Shown here: one piece after another, positions 11,898-22,941 of the stretch
Position numbering within the stretch: the first letter of the stretch is position 1
Layout of the letters: the number at the start of each line of letters is the position of its first letter
Assembly (NCBI RefSeq): GCF_958295425.1
Contig: NC_081151.1
Span: 17,986,659-18,050,658 of the forward strand
Source of the DNA: Solea solea
Taxonomy: Eukaryota; Chordata; Actinopteri; Pleuronectiformes; Soleidae
DNA: 64,000 nt
Direction: 5' to 3'
Position numbers and translations under genes: made by a program
Notes under the pieces: generated by a model
The model's database searches: none
Told to the model about the DNA's origin: nothing
What the model saw: only the letters and a program-made list of their open reading frames with translations

Positions 11898-12420
11898 TGT
11901 CCCCTGTAAAGCTGCAAAGTGGGATAACTTGAGAAAACCGTCCTATATCCCAATAGTCCACCAGTCAGTCCATTCATCTTTGTGCGTGAATAGTGGGGTG
12001 CGTCTCTTTGCAGACGAAAGGGAGAAAGGGGGGAGAAAAAAAAATAAAAAATTCCTTGAATGTTGCTACACAATAAGCAATCAAGATCCTAAAGCCTAGA
12101 CATTTGACAGCTTAATGAGTTCAGGCTGCAATCACTTTAAGAAAAGGCCTGCTCTATTTGAGCCCTATGAAACGAGCCAAGCTGAGAAAAGACACGGCTC
12201 GTCCATTTAACTCACAGCAAAGATGCACATAACGACAGGTTAATAGGAAACACCGCGCGGAGGTGGATGTAAATAGGTCCCGCGCATTAGGACCTGTTGA
12301 GACTTTGTGTTTTGTTCGGCAAACGGGAGGAGGGGTGATATTTGCCCCCCTAATGAAATATGTCATTATGAGGAATTCATGTGACACAAAAGGGGCGACA
12401 GTCAAAAATTGCCCCACTGC
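11380..12420. other. Mixed intergenic DNA
   Basis: The section 11380-11650 has balanced composition and might be regulatory. A TA microsatellite lies at 11863-11890. The section 12120-12420 is again of balanced composition and runs into the candidate element that follows. No coding exon is recognised. Confidence 0.35.
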
Positions 12421-12690
12421 TGTTCAGTAATTATATAGTTTGCCCTGGCAGCGCCTTCAGGCAGGTGGCTGGTCCATCATGCAAATGGTTTGGCTGTGCT
12501 GACATAATTAGCCACTGCGAGCCGCTTAAATTAACAATTAGCTAACATGCAATTCTGTGCAGTTCTCTTCTTGGGCCAATTGCCACAGTATTTTATTCCG
12601 GTTTGCTGAATTGCTCAGTAGGACATAACCATTCCTCACTTGGTCAATTTACAGGATAAATGAACGGAAATCGACAGCAAAGAAAAGGCT
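12420..12690. promoter_or_regulatory. Candidate enhancer with perfect octamer
   Basis: The segment carries an exact POU octamer ATGCAAAT at 12479-12486, an E-box CAGGTG at 12462-12467, and clustered homeodomain cores such as 'cataattagcc', 'aattaacaattagc' and 'gccaattgcc' (about 12504-12588). There is no simple repeat. This density of forebrain-type transcription factor sites is what a distal nkx2.1 enhancer would look like. Conservation cannot be seen from one genome. Confidence 0.45.
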
Positions 12691-12739
12691 TTACGTCCTA
12701 TAATCCCCAAAGAGCAGCTACAGTATAGTGTATGTGCTG

Positions 12740-12765
12740 CATGTGTGTGTGTGTGTGTGTGTGGA
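12740..12765. repeat. (TG)n microsatellite
   Basis: A short pure TG run of about 11 units. A G12 tract follows at about 12892-12903. Confidence 0.8.
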
Positions 12766-13079
12766 GGCCACAGTACATCTCAGGGATGTCATCAGCCTGA
12801 CAGGCAGCTCAATGAAAGGGGTGTCAGGTGTTGATGGTAAAATGGCAGTTTAGCAGAAAACAGCAGTGTAAGTGAGAGTGAATCGGACTCGGGGGGGGGG
12901 GGGCCGCATGCTGCGCCTGCAGTCAGCCCCAAAGGTTCTGCTTTTCTAACCCCTCCACTGATCCCCTTGCAGCCGGCGTCCTAAACACTATTGCCTTCCT
13001 GCAGGCCAATCACGGCCCACCCACTCTCTCCCCTTTATCCCCGCTGCCCTGCGACATGACACGGGAACAAAGTAGACAT

Positions 13080-13345
13080 TAAGCAACATTAAAGCCAGGG
13101 ATGGGAGTAATCAGGAACCCGTTATCTGTTAATGAAGGAAAACACATGCGGAGCGATACACATAGAGGGGTAATCAATAGAGACGCCGGACAAAGGGAAT
13201 CAGAGCTCGACCTCCCTCCTCCTCTTCCCCTCCTAAAAAAGGAAATGCTAATCAATTAGAATCGTTGTTTGCTTTGAAACCGTTCAGTCTATTTCCATTA
13301 ATTACATGTTCATGAAAAGTAATTCCTCTGTAGGCTACACAGCAA
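13080..13345. promoter_or_regulatory. Candidate conserved non-coding element
   Basis: Repeat-free sequence contains 'ggagtaatcagg', 'gttatctgttaatgaagg', 'gggtaatcaatag', 'gctaatcaattagaatcg' and 'ccattaattacatg'. These are clustered ATTA/TAAT homeodomain cores with a GATA-like TTATCT. This looks like a developmental enhancer, but that is inferred only. Confidence 0.4.
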
Positions 13346-13739
13346 CAAGAGTTGTTGTCCTTTTTTAGGGAGTGATGGACAAGACACTGGCTGGTGTCCA
13401 GCTGTAATCTCACTCTATTTTTTATTTGAAGGACAATGGATTTCTCTACTGTATCCTTTAACTATTAAAGGTCCAAATTTAGCTGGAATTGTTTCTATTT
13501 GGCAGACATTGATGATAAAATAGCCATGCTTATATTTTTTTTTGTATAATCACCTGTTTGTGTAAAGGGTTGTTTCTCATTTCCCCCAAAACAAGCCTTT
13601 TATGTTGATATCAGGAGCTGGATTCGCGGTCTCAGAATTCGGTACCACAACAGAAGATGCACATAACATACTGTACCATTTGGTGGAACTGGAGCAGGAG
13701 CCAATTGGAACATTGTGTTGAAAACACAAAGAAGCGCCC

Positions 13740-13870
13740 GCAAAAAGCTTGAACTACTGCTCAACAAAACCTGATTATTCACTAGTTTGCCCGTGCTAGC
13801 GCTGTATGCACTCAAACGCTCCCTCAGTCAAGTCTGATAGTTTTGCTCGACAGAGCCTATATTCTCAGAT
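13740..13870. repeat. Dispersed repeat fragment
   Basis: The segment 'acgctccctcagtcaagtct' then 'gatagttttgctcgacagag' resembles 'ccgctccctcggtcaggtct' then 'gatagtattgtctgacgga' at about 34273-34313. Both are followed by 'tattctca'/'ttttctac' type text, which indicates two diverged copies of one dispersed repeat of unknown class. Confidence 0.5.
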
Positions 13871-14589
13871 GGACGCACACACAACAACATACAAATAATA
13901 TGACGTCATACCTGTTCTGAGGCAGAATAATAGCGACACAAATGACGCAGCGCAGCTGTTGTGTCGCAGTTGTATACGGACACTTATTTGCGCGCCTGCT
14001 CTCTCTCGTTTAACCAAAGCGTCATGTTAAAATGTCATGTTTTAATGATCAGTATGCCATCCTATCTCCCCTTTTTACACAGTGTTGCTTTTACCAAAGG
14101 CCCACAAACCTCTTGTTGGTTGCTATAGCATTTTCAAGCACCATTCTGCTCAATCCCAACCCCCACATAGACCTGCTCTGCACACTTGTAATAAATTATC
14201 CTCAAGTGAAACGACTAAAAAACTGAGCTGTAGCATAAGCCGGACGGAGCCACTTTACTGAATCATGCCTCACAAACATTTTCATTCCTGTGTGACTTGA
14301 CCCTCACTATTATACAGTCACTGCCTATGTCTGAGTCTTTCAGTGCATATGTTCTCAGCCCCGACGGTTCCACGGCCCCCGGTGCTATTGTCGCTCTCCT
14401 CCGCCTGCTAATGACTCATGTTACGCAATCATATTTTTGCAACAGCAAAAGACAATATCTGTAGGCGGCTGGATGCGTCTCATGCAGCGCCTCCTCCTCG
14501 TCCCACAGCCTGAAGTGCAAACATATGTGTCTGGAACACCAGTGGGGAGAGCGCTGAATTGGTGATTAATTAAGCACATGCCCCCCCCT

Positions 14590-14810
14590 CCCCTTACCAA
14601 AAAATGCCACCGTTTGCAGTGTCGCACCACCAAGTTTATGGGCGAAACAAGTGGAAATCTGAATCAGCCTCTTTATTCTATGAGCTGCATCTCTGCCAAA
14701 TTGAATGCAGATTGGAAATAATTTTTCAGCCCTTGACTTCAGCTATTCACGAAATTGGTTTTTTTGCCACTGTCGCGCTGCCACGCAGACGTAAATAAAC
14801 GCGTTTAGGG
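14590..14810. promoter_or_regulatory. Candidate conserved non-coding element
   Basis: Balanced-composition, repeat-free sequence includes 'ccaccaagtttatgggc', 'tctgaatcagcctctttatt' and 'attggaaataatttttcagc'. It ends near a polyT. Nothing coding is recognised in the 64-codon open frame that crosses it. Confidence 0.3.
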
Positions 14811-15189
14811 CAAATGTGTGGCCGTCGTTTGAAGGCTTCGGTCCACTTTGCATGAGGAGACCAGAAATGGCAGCATTTTTTTTTAATAGTAAATAACTGT
14901 AGGAAGTCGCTCATGGATTACAGGGATTAACTGGTTAACATTGCATCCGCCCTGCAAAAACCACTGCAGCTTTACCATTTTAATGTACTTAAATACTTAT
15001 ATGTGTCTCCATCAATAGTCACTTTGTGCTCTCCGTCTCTCCTGGTTTCGCTGTGCAGGACCAGTGCGTGCTGTGTTTTGGCAGGATATCAATACGAGGG
15101 GGGGGGGGGGCTCTGTTCTAATCATCTGTACATTTTCCATCACAATCAACAATCAAAGCCAAGACCTGAATCTTTATTTGTAGGCCTGA

Positions 15190-15365
15190 ATTGAACAATT
15201 TTCCCACTGTGAAAGGCAAGCTAAATTAGAACCCTTGGTTCCTGTTAGTAGCTCTTAATGGCTCTGATTTGTGAACTGCTAAATGAGGTTATGTAAATTG
15301 ATCCCCGAATGTAGGCAAAGGCCCCCCAGGTGACAGGTGCAGTCAGATGAAGGTGGGGGCAGGGA
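15190..15365. promoter_or_regulatory. Candidate conserved non-coding element
   Basis: Contains 'gcaagctaaattagaaccc', 'tagctcttaatggctctg', 'gaggttatgtaaattgatcc' and E-box CAGGTG motifs within 'ccaggtgacaggtgcag'. It has no simple repeat. The motif mix is enhancer-like, on texture alone. Confidence 0.35.
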
Positions 15366-15659
15366 CGTGACATGGAGTGGGAGGAATATAGCGAGATGTA
15401 TTTGTGTAGGGCCACAGATTTAAGTCTGCGTTTAAGGCAGAATGTCTGTGGGACACAGTGGAAAGTCCATGTTCAAATAACTTGGACAATTTTAAACAGA
15501 TACTGCACTTTGGACAATTCTGTTGTATTTTATAAGACGTTATTACAATGTTATTAAGGTATATTTATTAAGGCTCACACATTATTACAAGCTGATATAA
15601 GGTTCCTTTGTATTTTATAAATGTTGATAAACAAGCTTTAAAATACAAAACACAAAATA

Positions 15660-16890
15660 ATATTATAACGATACAGTAACTCTATCAGAAACAGTATTTT
15701 TTTCTTCTACGTAAGACTGTGGGGATTTTCCACTCCGTACTCGTATTCATCATGTGTTTGTCAATATGGATAACACACATTTGATGTCTCAGCTGATGCT
15801 GGCAGACGGCCATGTTTCAAACAAGTCTCAATAGTTCTGCCTGAGGATGTAATAACAAGGGAACTATCAACATACAGCCTCTCAGGGAGAGAGACTGCTG
15901 AGTGACTGCTGCTCTTGCACTCGCTGCACTTCACCGCGGCCATTTAGACTCCACCGGTCTCTATCTCACGCGCCGATGATGACCTGGTCGTCGGTGTTGT
16001 CCATCTGCGGGGACAAAATCATTTTATGCAGCCTTTTGGTAACAAATTGTACTTATTCCGCACTGCATTTTTGAAGAAAATACTACTGACGGTTGTAGTC
16101 ATAGCTGTAGCTTCTGATAAAAGCTGCTCTAAGACTTTTTAGACTTTTTAACTCAGTTTGTACATACAGTAACATCACAATACACATCTGCCGCCACTGA
16201 AATACTTGAGTTAAAGTACCTGTTAAATGGCTTACGTCTGTATTATGACACCTATTAGCATGTTTGTTTCATAGTATGGTCTCAGGGTAAGCAGGATCCA
16301 GAACCCTGCAAAGAAAGTGTCCGCTCTGCTCATGAGGTTAGGGAGGAGAGACAATGCTAACGGTAGCAACAGACAGGAAGTTAGCCAAACGTTAGCTGAC
16401 AGACAATATCGCTGAATATAGTTTTATGTCTGAACAATTCTGTGCCAAAATACGTTAGGGTTGGTCAGTTTACTGATTAATGCTCCAACATCTCTCTTGT
16501 GTGTAAGATTAAGAATTCTTTATTGGGAGAATATTAATAAACTACCCCTAAATATGTCTGTATTAATGTAAAATGACATTATAATAAAAAATAATTGAGT
16601 ATTTTTAAGCCTTAAAACAAAACTTTTACGTGTACTTGGCAAGGGCCTTGCTTTACAGATGCCGCCATCTTGTGCCACCATGTTTCCTAGCAGCTCACTG
16701 TGCAAAGGAGGACTGACTCCGCCCACATAACGAGGAAGAGGAAATGGCGGTGAGTTGAGAATGTGTTTTTACGTAATTATTTCTGACATAAGAAGACCAC
16801 CATAGTTCCCTGAAGTGCTTGAGAGGAGATGCATTGCAATATGCAGTCTCACCATTAGATGTCAGCAATTCTTACACGCAGAACCTTTAA
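15660..16890. repeat. Degenerate dispersed-repeat region
   Basis: The right end, at about 16835-16880 ('caccattagatgtcagcaat', 'tcttacacgcagaaccttta'), matches the usual ending of a widespread teleost repeat ('caccactagatg...cacactg.accttta'), recognised from memory. The segment 16640-16740 ('gccgccatcttgtgccacca') is also typical repeat text. The element boundaries are not resolvable. No gene is seen. Confidence 0.35.
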
Positions 16891-17134
16891 AAAACATCAA
16901 CTTTCAGCAATTTATGAAGTGAAAAGACTTAAAACCCATATTCTTAAATAGGAAAATTTAAGCGTCAGACAAAACATATCACAACTGATTTAGATCTATT
17001 CTGACTAAAATGAATGCAACTGTTCTATATCTGCTCCTGGTCTCTCTCTTCTATCTCCACCTCACCTCTTTCCTTTGCTCTCCCCTCTTTTGTCCCCCAC
17101 CTCTCCTCATTCCCCATTTTTCCTTTCACCCCCA

Positions 17135-17212
17135 ACCAGCCGAGGCAGATGGTTGCACATCGTTGAGCCTGGTTCTGCCAGAGATTCCTTCCTGTTTAGC
17201 TTGGAAATAAGT
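17135..17212. repeat. Fragment of a common teleost dispersed repeat
   Basis: The text 'ccaaccagccgaggcagatg' followed by 'gagcctggttctgccagaga' and 'ttccttcctgttta' closely resembles a very abundant fish interspersed sequence that I recall from many teleost loci. It follows a CT/CCC-rich stretch. The 66-codon open frame starting at 17010 is therefore not a gene. Confidence 0.5.
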
Positions 17213-17639
17213 TGATTTTACTTTTAAATACCCGTATAACTTTGAACTGTACAAAAGACCACTAACAAAAAACAGTTATATAATAGTTAAAATAACTCAA
17301 TATTGTATAAAAATAGCAACAATGACCAGATTTTACATCAAAATTTCTGCATCATTATAATCCACTGCCAGGCAGAATTCTACTTTCACCTCTACATGGC
17401 CTTTTTTTTCTCCTTTGTACAAAAGCTTACGTAAATGATGAAATGCAGGACAATGACTTATATTGACACTGCTATTTTAATTTTGGTGGTGGTGTAAACA
17501 GCCCATTTGCCAAGCATGTGAGTTCTTTCACAGCTGGAGCTTAGGTCATCTTACAGGTGACAATTTTTTTAATGGAGTGTTTTTTTGTGTGATGTGTTAT
17601 GTGTGTGTGGCCTTGACAGATATAAGTTAATAATAAAAA

Positions 17640-18080
17640 TGATTTACAGCGAGTCGGAGGCATGAAATGGAAAACCATCTGAGCACAGGTCAGACAAGAG
17701 ACCACTCGAATCACTGCGTACATGTAAGGGAATGTGAATTAAGCTGATTAAGCGACTGTACGTGGAAAGGCTAGAGTGCTGGAGGCCGAGCATTTTCCTC
17801 ATTATGATCGGAAATGTGGCAGAACTGAAACGTGCAGCAGTAAAAGCAAGTTAATAACTTTATGAGGATCCTTAGCGCTTTGTCCATATCATTAATGCTC
17901 TCCACAGTCAGAAGTGGCTTAAAGCAATAACCTGCCTGTCTACCCTTGTGGCTAACTTCCATTGAAGGCTGCATGGCACAAATGAGGTGTTTTCCTCATC
18001 ACATTAACTCACTCACAGTTTGATTTTGCCCAGTGCAAGTGTTGAGATCCCGATGGTGTTGTCTGGCTTTGGTCAGTAGT
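17640..18080. promoter_or_regulatory. Candidate conserved non-coding element
   Basis: This is about 440 bp of repeat-free, balanced sequence including 'gtgaattaagctgattaagc' (two NKX/homeodomain-like cores), 'aagcaagttaataactttat', 'catatcattaatgctctcc' and two CAAG motifs. It stands out from AT-rich flanks. An enhancer or a remnant exon is possible; no splice-bounded open frame was found. Confidence 0.35.
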
Positions 18081-18959
18081 TCCCGTCAGTGTGACTGTGA
18101 CAACATCAGTCATCACATTTATTGACAGAATGCATCTTACAACTTTTAAATGTGACTAAATGAGTTACTTAATATTCCAATCACATGTATTATATAGAAA
18201 ATAGACTGATTATGAGTAACACCTGTGTTATGTCTACTTCAGACTAGAATAGAATAAATGCAAATGCTCATATGTATGTCTAAATTATATAACTTAGATT
18301 AGAATAACATACACATCTTAATCTGACTAAAAAAACCGTATTGCATATTGCCCATTCATGTTTTCTTGACATGTTTTATAGATTAATTGCATCAACATTA
18401 CATTCACTGCAGCTGAAGATGTTATAATCTGATAATGATTCAGAAAATGTCCGCATTGCTCTTATTGTCTCTTAAACTGATGATATACCAACACTGCTGT
18501 CATAAGCAAGTTCATTCGAGTAAAACTATCCAGTCAGTGACACTTTAATGTGTTTAATAGAGCTAATAAGCTACATTTAGCATGCTAACATGTAAGCTAG
18601 CTAAATATGAATTTATTTGCTGTATATACAGTATGTATATTCATGGTGCCCAGATAATGAATCCTCATACATGTGGCGAGTCCTGACATTCATCATGTTG
18701 AGTGAAATGTTTTAACTCATTGACATTTAGTAGATATTTTAATCTCATTAAACTCAGAATACAGAACTGTGACGCTAATAGCTTTGTTTCCTTGCGGTGC
18801 GTTCAAGTTGCTGTCTGAAGTTGGAATTTCCACGCTCCCGGTCCGAGTCCAAGTCAACTGAACCTGAGGGGCTCAGGTTCGATTTCTAACAGACAGGGAA
18901 AGCAACCTCACAAACCCCAACATTTGGTAAGCATTTTGACATTTAATCACCAAGCTTGA

Positions 18960-19470
18960 CTATCTGGAATTAACATTACAGATGTCACTTTGATGTATAG
19001 TGACGGAACAGTAGAGGATATTATTTTTCATCGTGATAAAAAAAAAACACTCACAATAAGTTATTTATGGTGAATATCTATTATCGTGACAATCGTGAAT
19101 GGAGATGAACATTAATATTCACTGAGTGACTTCATCCTGACTATCTGAAACTTAATTCAAGATATCTAAAAACAACAATGTCGTTTATCTTCAATTGAGG
19201 ATAATTAAAGATATCTTGAATTCGAATTACGACTAGTCATAATGACGTTATAGATGTATCTGAAACTGGAGTTACAGATACCTACAATTCAAGTGTGTAT
19301 ATCTGCAACTGAACTGTAGACAACTAATTCCAGTTTCTATATAATGACAAACCCCTATAGACATGAATGGCAAAAGTGACGCCATTTTGACTAGTAAAAA
19401 CTGAATTGGAAATATCTCTAACTTTAGTTTTGACTTGTAAGAATGACCTCGCAGATATCAGCAGTGAATA
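18960..19470. repeat. Palindrome-rich dispersed repeat candidate
   Basis: The motifs 'tatctgaaact', 'aagatatct', 'aactggaatt' and 'gaatgacgtt' recur on both strands across this stretch, for example 'aattcaagatatct' at about 19156 and 'aaagatatcttgaattcgaa' at about 19207. This internally inverted structure is typical of MITE-like elements. Clear termini and target duplications were not found. Confidence 0.4.
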
Positions 19471-22400
19471 TTCCATCTACCGATTAAATGTCTGCCACTC
19501 AAGTCAATAGTAAAAAAAATAGCTAATTTTACCGTTAAAGGCACAAGTGTCGTATTCGATTCATATTAAGCCTGATGTCATACAATTTGTACTGTGCAAT
19601 TGTTGTTGTTTTTTCATATTCCCAACTTTTGACCTCTAATGTCTAAAGTAAATGGAATGTACCCTTAACTTTTACTTAATTATCACTATCGCTGTAGTTT
19701 CTGACAGAATAACTACAATACTACAGGCAAAACAGTTCCTCAAAGCCAAGTCATGGATGTCGTTAGAAAAAGCTTTTCTATTCAGTGTTTAAAAACAAGT
19801 GGTTCTCTTCCTGAAATACAACCTTGCAGTATAAAACATGAGCTGCTGGTTATTAAAAGCAACATTTGTACATGTTCAGCAGCTGTGGTGGAGCTCAGAC
19901 CCAAGCACACATGCAGGGAAAGGAGTACGTTTAATTATTCCCCTCTCAGCACACCGAGACAAAACCTTCCTGCTGCAATCCACTTGCCTCTCTTCATTGT
20001 CCTCCCTCTTTCTCCTGACCCACCCGTCTGGCCTTTACTCTGTCTCATGCTCTGTCAACATCATCTGCCGTGAAGCAGACGGACTCAAAAGCAGACCTTT
20101 TTACTTTCCTGCAGGTGGCTGATGTGGCTGAGGCAAGAGGCAATCCCTCTTCACTCCGCTTCCCCTCCTCCTTCTCCTTCTTCTCCTCCACTTCCACACC
20201 GCTGTGTTTCCTGCCAAGACCACATCCTTGTGATCCAAAGTAGAAAATGTTCAAAATGTTGCTTTGTATAAACAGTTAAGACTGTTTATGACCCATTTCT
20301 CTTTATGCGCGTGCAGACATTTTAAGTGTTTATCTGTCAACAACTATACAGTAAGTACAGTAACAGCTGTTGTATAAATAGGAAAAGGGCATTTATTTAA
20401 CATATTTGCATATTTGACCCTCGAATGCCACATATTCATCATTATAATCTCATTTTACAATACAATTAATACAATACAATGTTTTACTGAATTAACAGTT
20501 GTTTTAGAGCTTATAATGGTGACAAAGTATTATTATTTTACACAGTACAAACATTTACTGTACCAATTGTTCGAAAGTACCTCTGTTTTACTTTTTTTGC
20601 TATTGTAATTAGCAACTACTTATTTATCATTAGATTTTACACTCAATATACACATGATCAGTGTGTAAAATGTGATTGATGTGTATCGATTAAAGCACAT
20701 TTACATTTAGATTAGCAGATTAAATACAAGACCAATATTGTGACCAATACTTTTTACCTTTTGACTCTTTAAACCAATTTTTTTTATTGTGCACTTTATT
20801 TACAAACTTCTCTTCAGGACTCTTCAGCACAAATTGACGTCCAGTGCTTGTAAATGTCTGCAAAACAATATAAAAATAAAAATGCAAATCATAGTTCTCT
20901 AAACACCTACAATCACAGTTTTTGCTGTTACGAAAGCAAAAAATAATCAGTGCTCACAGGTCCTGTGGCCAGGCAAATTAAATGAGCAGTTTTAAAAATT
21001 TCTGCGCTCCTTGCTGTGTGGGAACATCCAGTAATGGCTCAGCATGTCAAACCATGTCAAGTGTTACAGTTCCCTTCCTGTTTCAGGGAAAAAAATATCA
21101 CCCCAGAGATGAATTAAAGCAAAAAAGGCTTGTCTTCAGACCCCTTCCTAAAATGATTAACCCTTCTAGAGAGTATTATTGAGTTCTGAGTGGTTGTGCT
21201 TTCTCATTGCCTGGAATTGTTCTTTTTCTGTTGTTGCCTTCATCAGTCTCTCTCTCCTCATTATATGAAAAGAAGGGGAAAATGTCTGAATAGAGGAGGG
21301 TGATTTTCCCACAGTCACTCAACACAGAAAAATACGCCATTGTGGCCAGGTTCCCATCCCAGTGCCCTGCTGCACAGTCCGCTGTGGTCTGAAGGACAGT
21401 GTTCTTATAATTGAGTGACCATTCTTTCTCCTGTCTGAAAAGTAAGTGATGGAGAATACAGTTAAATCTAACTACAAATCTCATATTGGAGTCACTCCAG
21501 TCTCCGCAGGTGTAGCCATTCTTACTTGACTGCAATTACAAATATATTTAGTCTACTAATATAACATTATATATGTTTTATAGCAAAATTATAATATGGC
21601 TCGGTGCACTCTCTGCTTTTAAACGTTAAAAAAAAGAGAGCCTTTAATGTCACGTATAGCGGGAAACATGAACAATCTCAGAAGCAGTCCAGGTGCAAAA
21701 TTAAAAAACAAAACTGAAAAAATAAATGAATTATAAGTAAAGAAGAATGATAAATCTGACATTAGATGGCAATGGTATAATTATACAGTGTTCACTGCAT
21801 TCAATTTAGCTGACACTAAATCACCTGGCACCTTATAACTACAGTATACTGTTTAAAAACCATTTGTTAAATGTATACACTTATATTATTAAATGTAAAG
21901 ATTCATATTAACAATTTAACTGAATTTATTTGCTTTATGTAAATCTAGAAACACACGCACCAATCTGGTTTGAATAAAAAGACCCATGCTGAACAAAGTA
22001 ATAAAAATAAAAGAATTTTAAACTATTATTTTTGATTTAATTAGTACAGAGGTTCTGTTCTATTATTTTTCTGTCCCTCCATATTTATACTTCTACTCCA
22101 TCATATTTCAATACTGAAAATACTGAATCTTTTGCAAAAATCAGCAGTTTGCAAATTAAACAAATTACATGAGACATTAATCAGGCATGATGCTTCCCAG
22201 GTGGGCAAGTGAAAATAAAATGATTACATTTTCAGAAAAATTATTGCTGATATTTGAAAATAATTTGACTTTTTAATATACACAATTTTATTAACTTATA
22301 ATTATGCCATATGCATTTCTCATTATTTCTATCTTTCCAAATACCCACTCATATAATCATGAAAACAATCTGAATTTAAGTAGAAAAACTAATTGAATTG

Positions 22401-22620
22401 AACTAAATGATAACTAATTAACAACTTCATTTCTCAAACCAAAGGAATAGAATTACAAAAATACATGTAATCTCAAATAAGAGTAGATTTGTTTTATTCG
22501 ATTTAACAACTAAATAAACATTTTAACATCTAATGTGATTAACTTTTGCTCTGCAAAACTGTGAGGTACACTCACAATATTTTTTTATTTGACTATTAAT
22601 CAATCAGTAATTAACATTTA
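19471..22620. other. Intergenic DNA upstream of mbip, nothing recognised
   Basis: Mostly AT-rich sequence with polyA/T runs. The more balanced blocks at about 19800-20240 and 20960-21520 carry open frames of up to 119 codons but show no domain, splice structure or family resemblance. The section 20860-21180 might be an old repeat. Confidence 0.4.
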
Positions 22621-22624
22621 ATAA

Positions 22625-22676
22625 TATTTATATATGTATATATATATGTATATATATGTGTATATATATATATATT

Positions 22677-22720
<44 letters not shown>

Positions 22721-22787
22721 CACTTACTTACAGGAGGTTTTATAACAAACATAGAATATGTGTGTACTTGTACACACATATTCTATG
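22625..22787. repeat. TA microsatellite followed by a perfect palindrome
   Basis: A (TA)n/(TG)n run spans about 22628-22723. Just after it, arms 22750-22767 and 22770-22787 are exact reverse complements (18 bp, 'catagaatatgtgtgtac') with a 2 bp 'tt' spacer. The pair lies about 160 bp upstream of the mbip start codon. Confidence 0.85.
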
Positions 22788-22876
22788 TAATGATTCTAGT
22801 AATGATGTTTCTGTTATTCAAGCCTGACACACACTGCTGCCTTCGAGTGCACGCGGACGGTCCCTATTTCATCCAC

Positions 22877-22908
22877 TGCGCATGCGCCTCTGCTTCATTC
22901 TGACCAAT
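22877..22908 (+). promoter_or_regulatory. mbip: mbip promoter elements: NRF-1 site and CCAAT box
   Basis: TGCGCATGCGCC at 22877-22888 fits the NRF-1 consensus. CCAAT at 22904-22908 lies within 'tgaccaatcagcgcg'. Both are 34-65 bp before the mbip ATG, and no TATA box is seen. This is the usual arrangement for a broadly expressed TATA-less vertebrate gene. Confidence 0.65.
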
Positions 22909-22941
22909 CAGCGCGTCTTTTTCTGTAAACGTTGAACAGCA

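Noticed and set aside
17010..17210. 66-residue secreted-peptide-like frame with a hydrophobic start
   Set aside because: The hydrophobic stretch comes from a CT-rich tract, and the end lies in a common teleost dispersed repeat.
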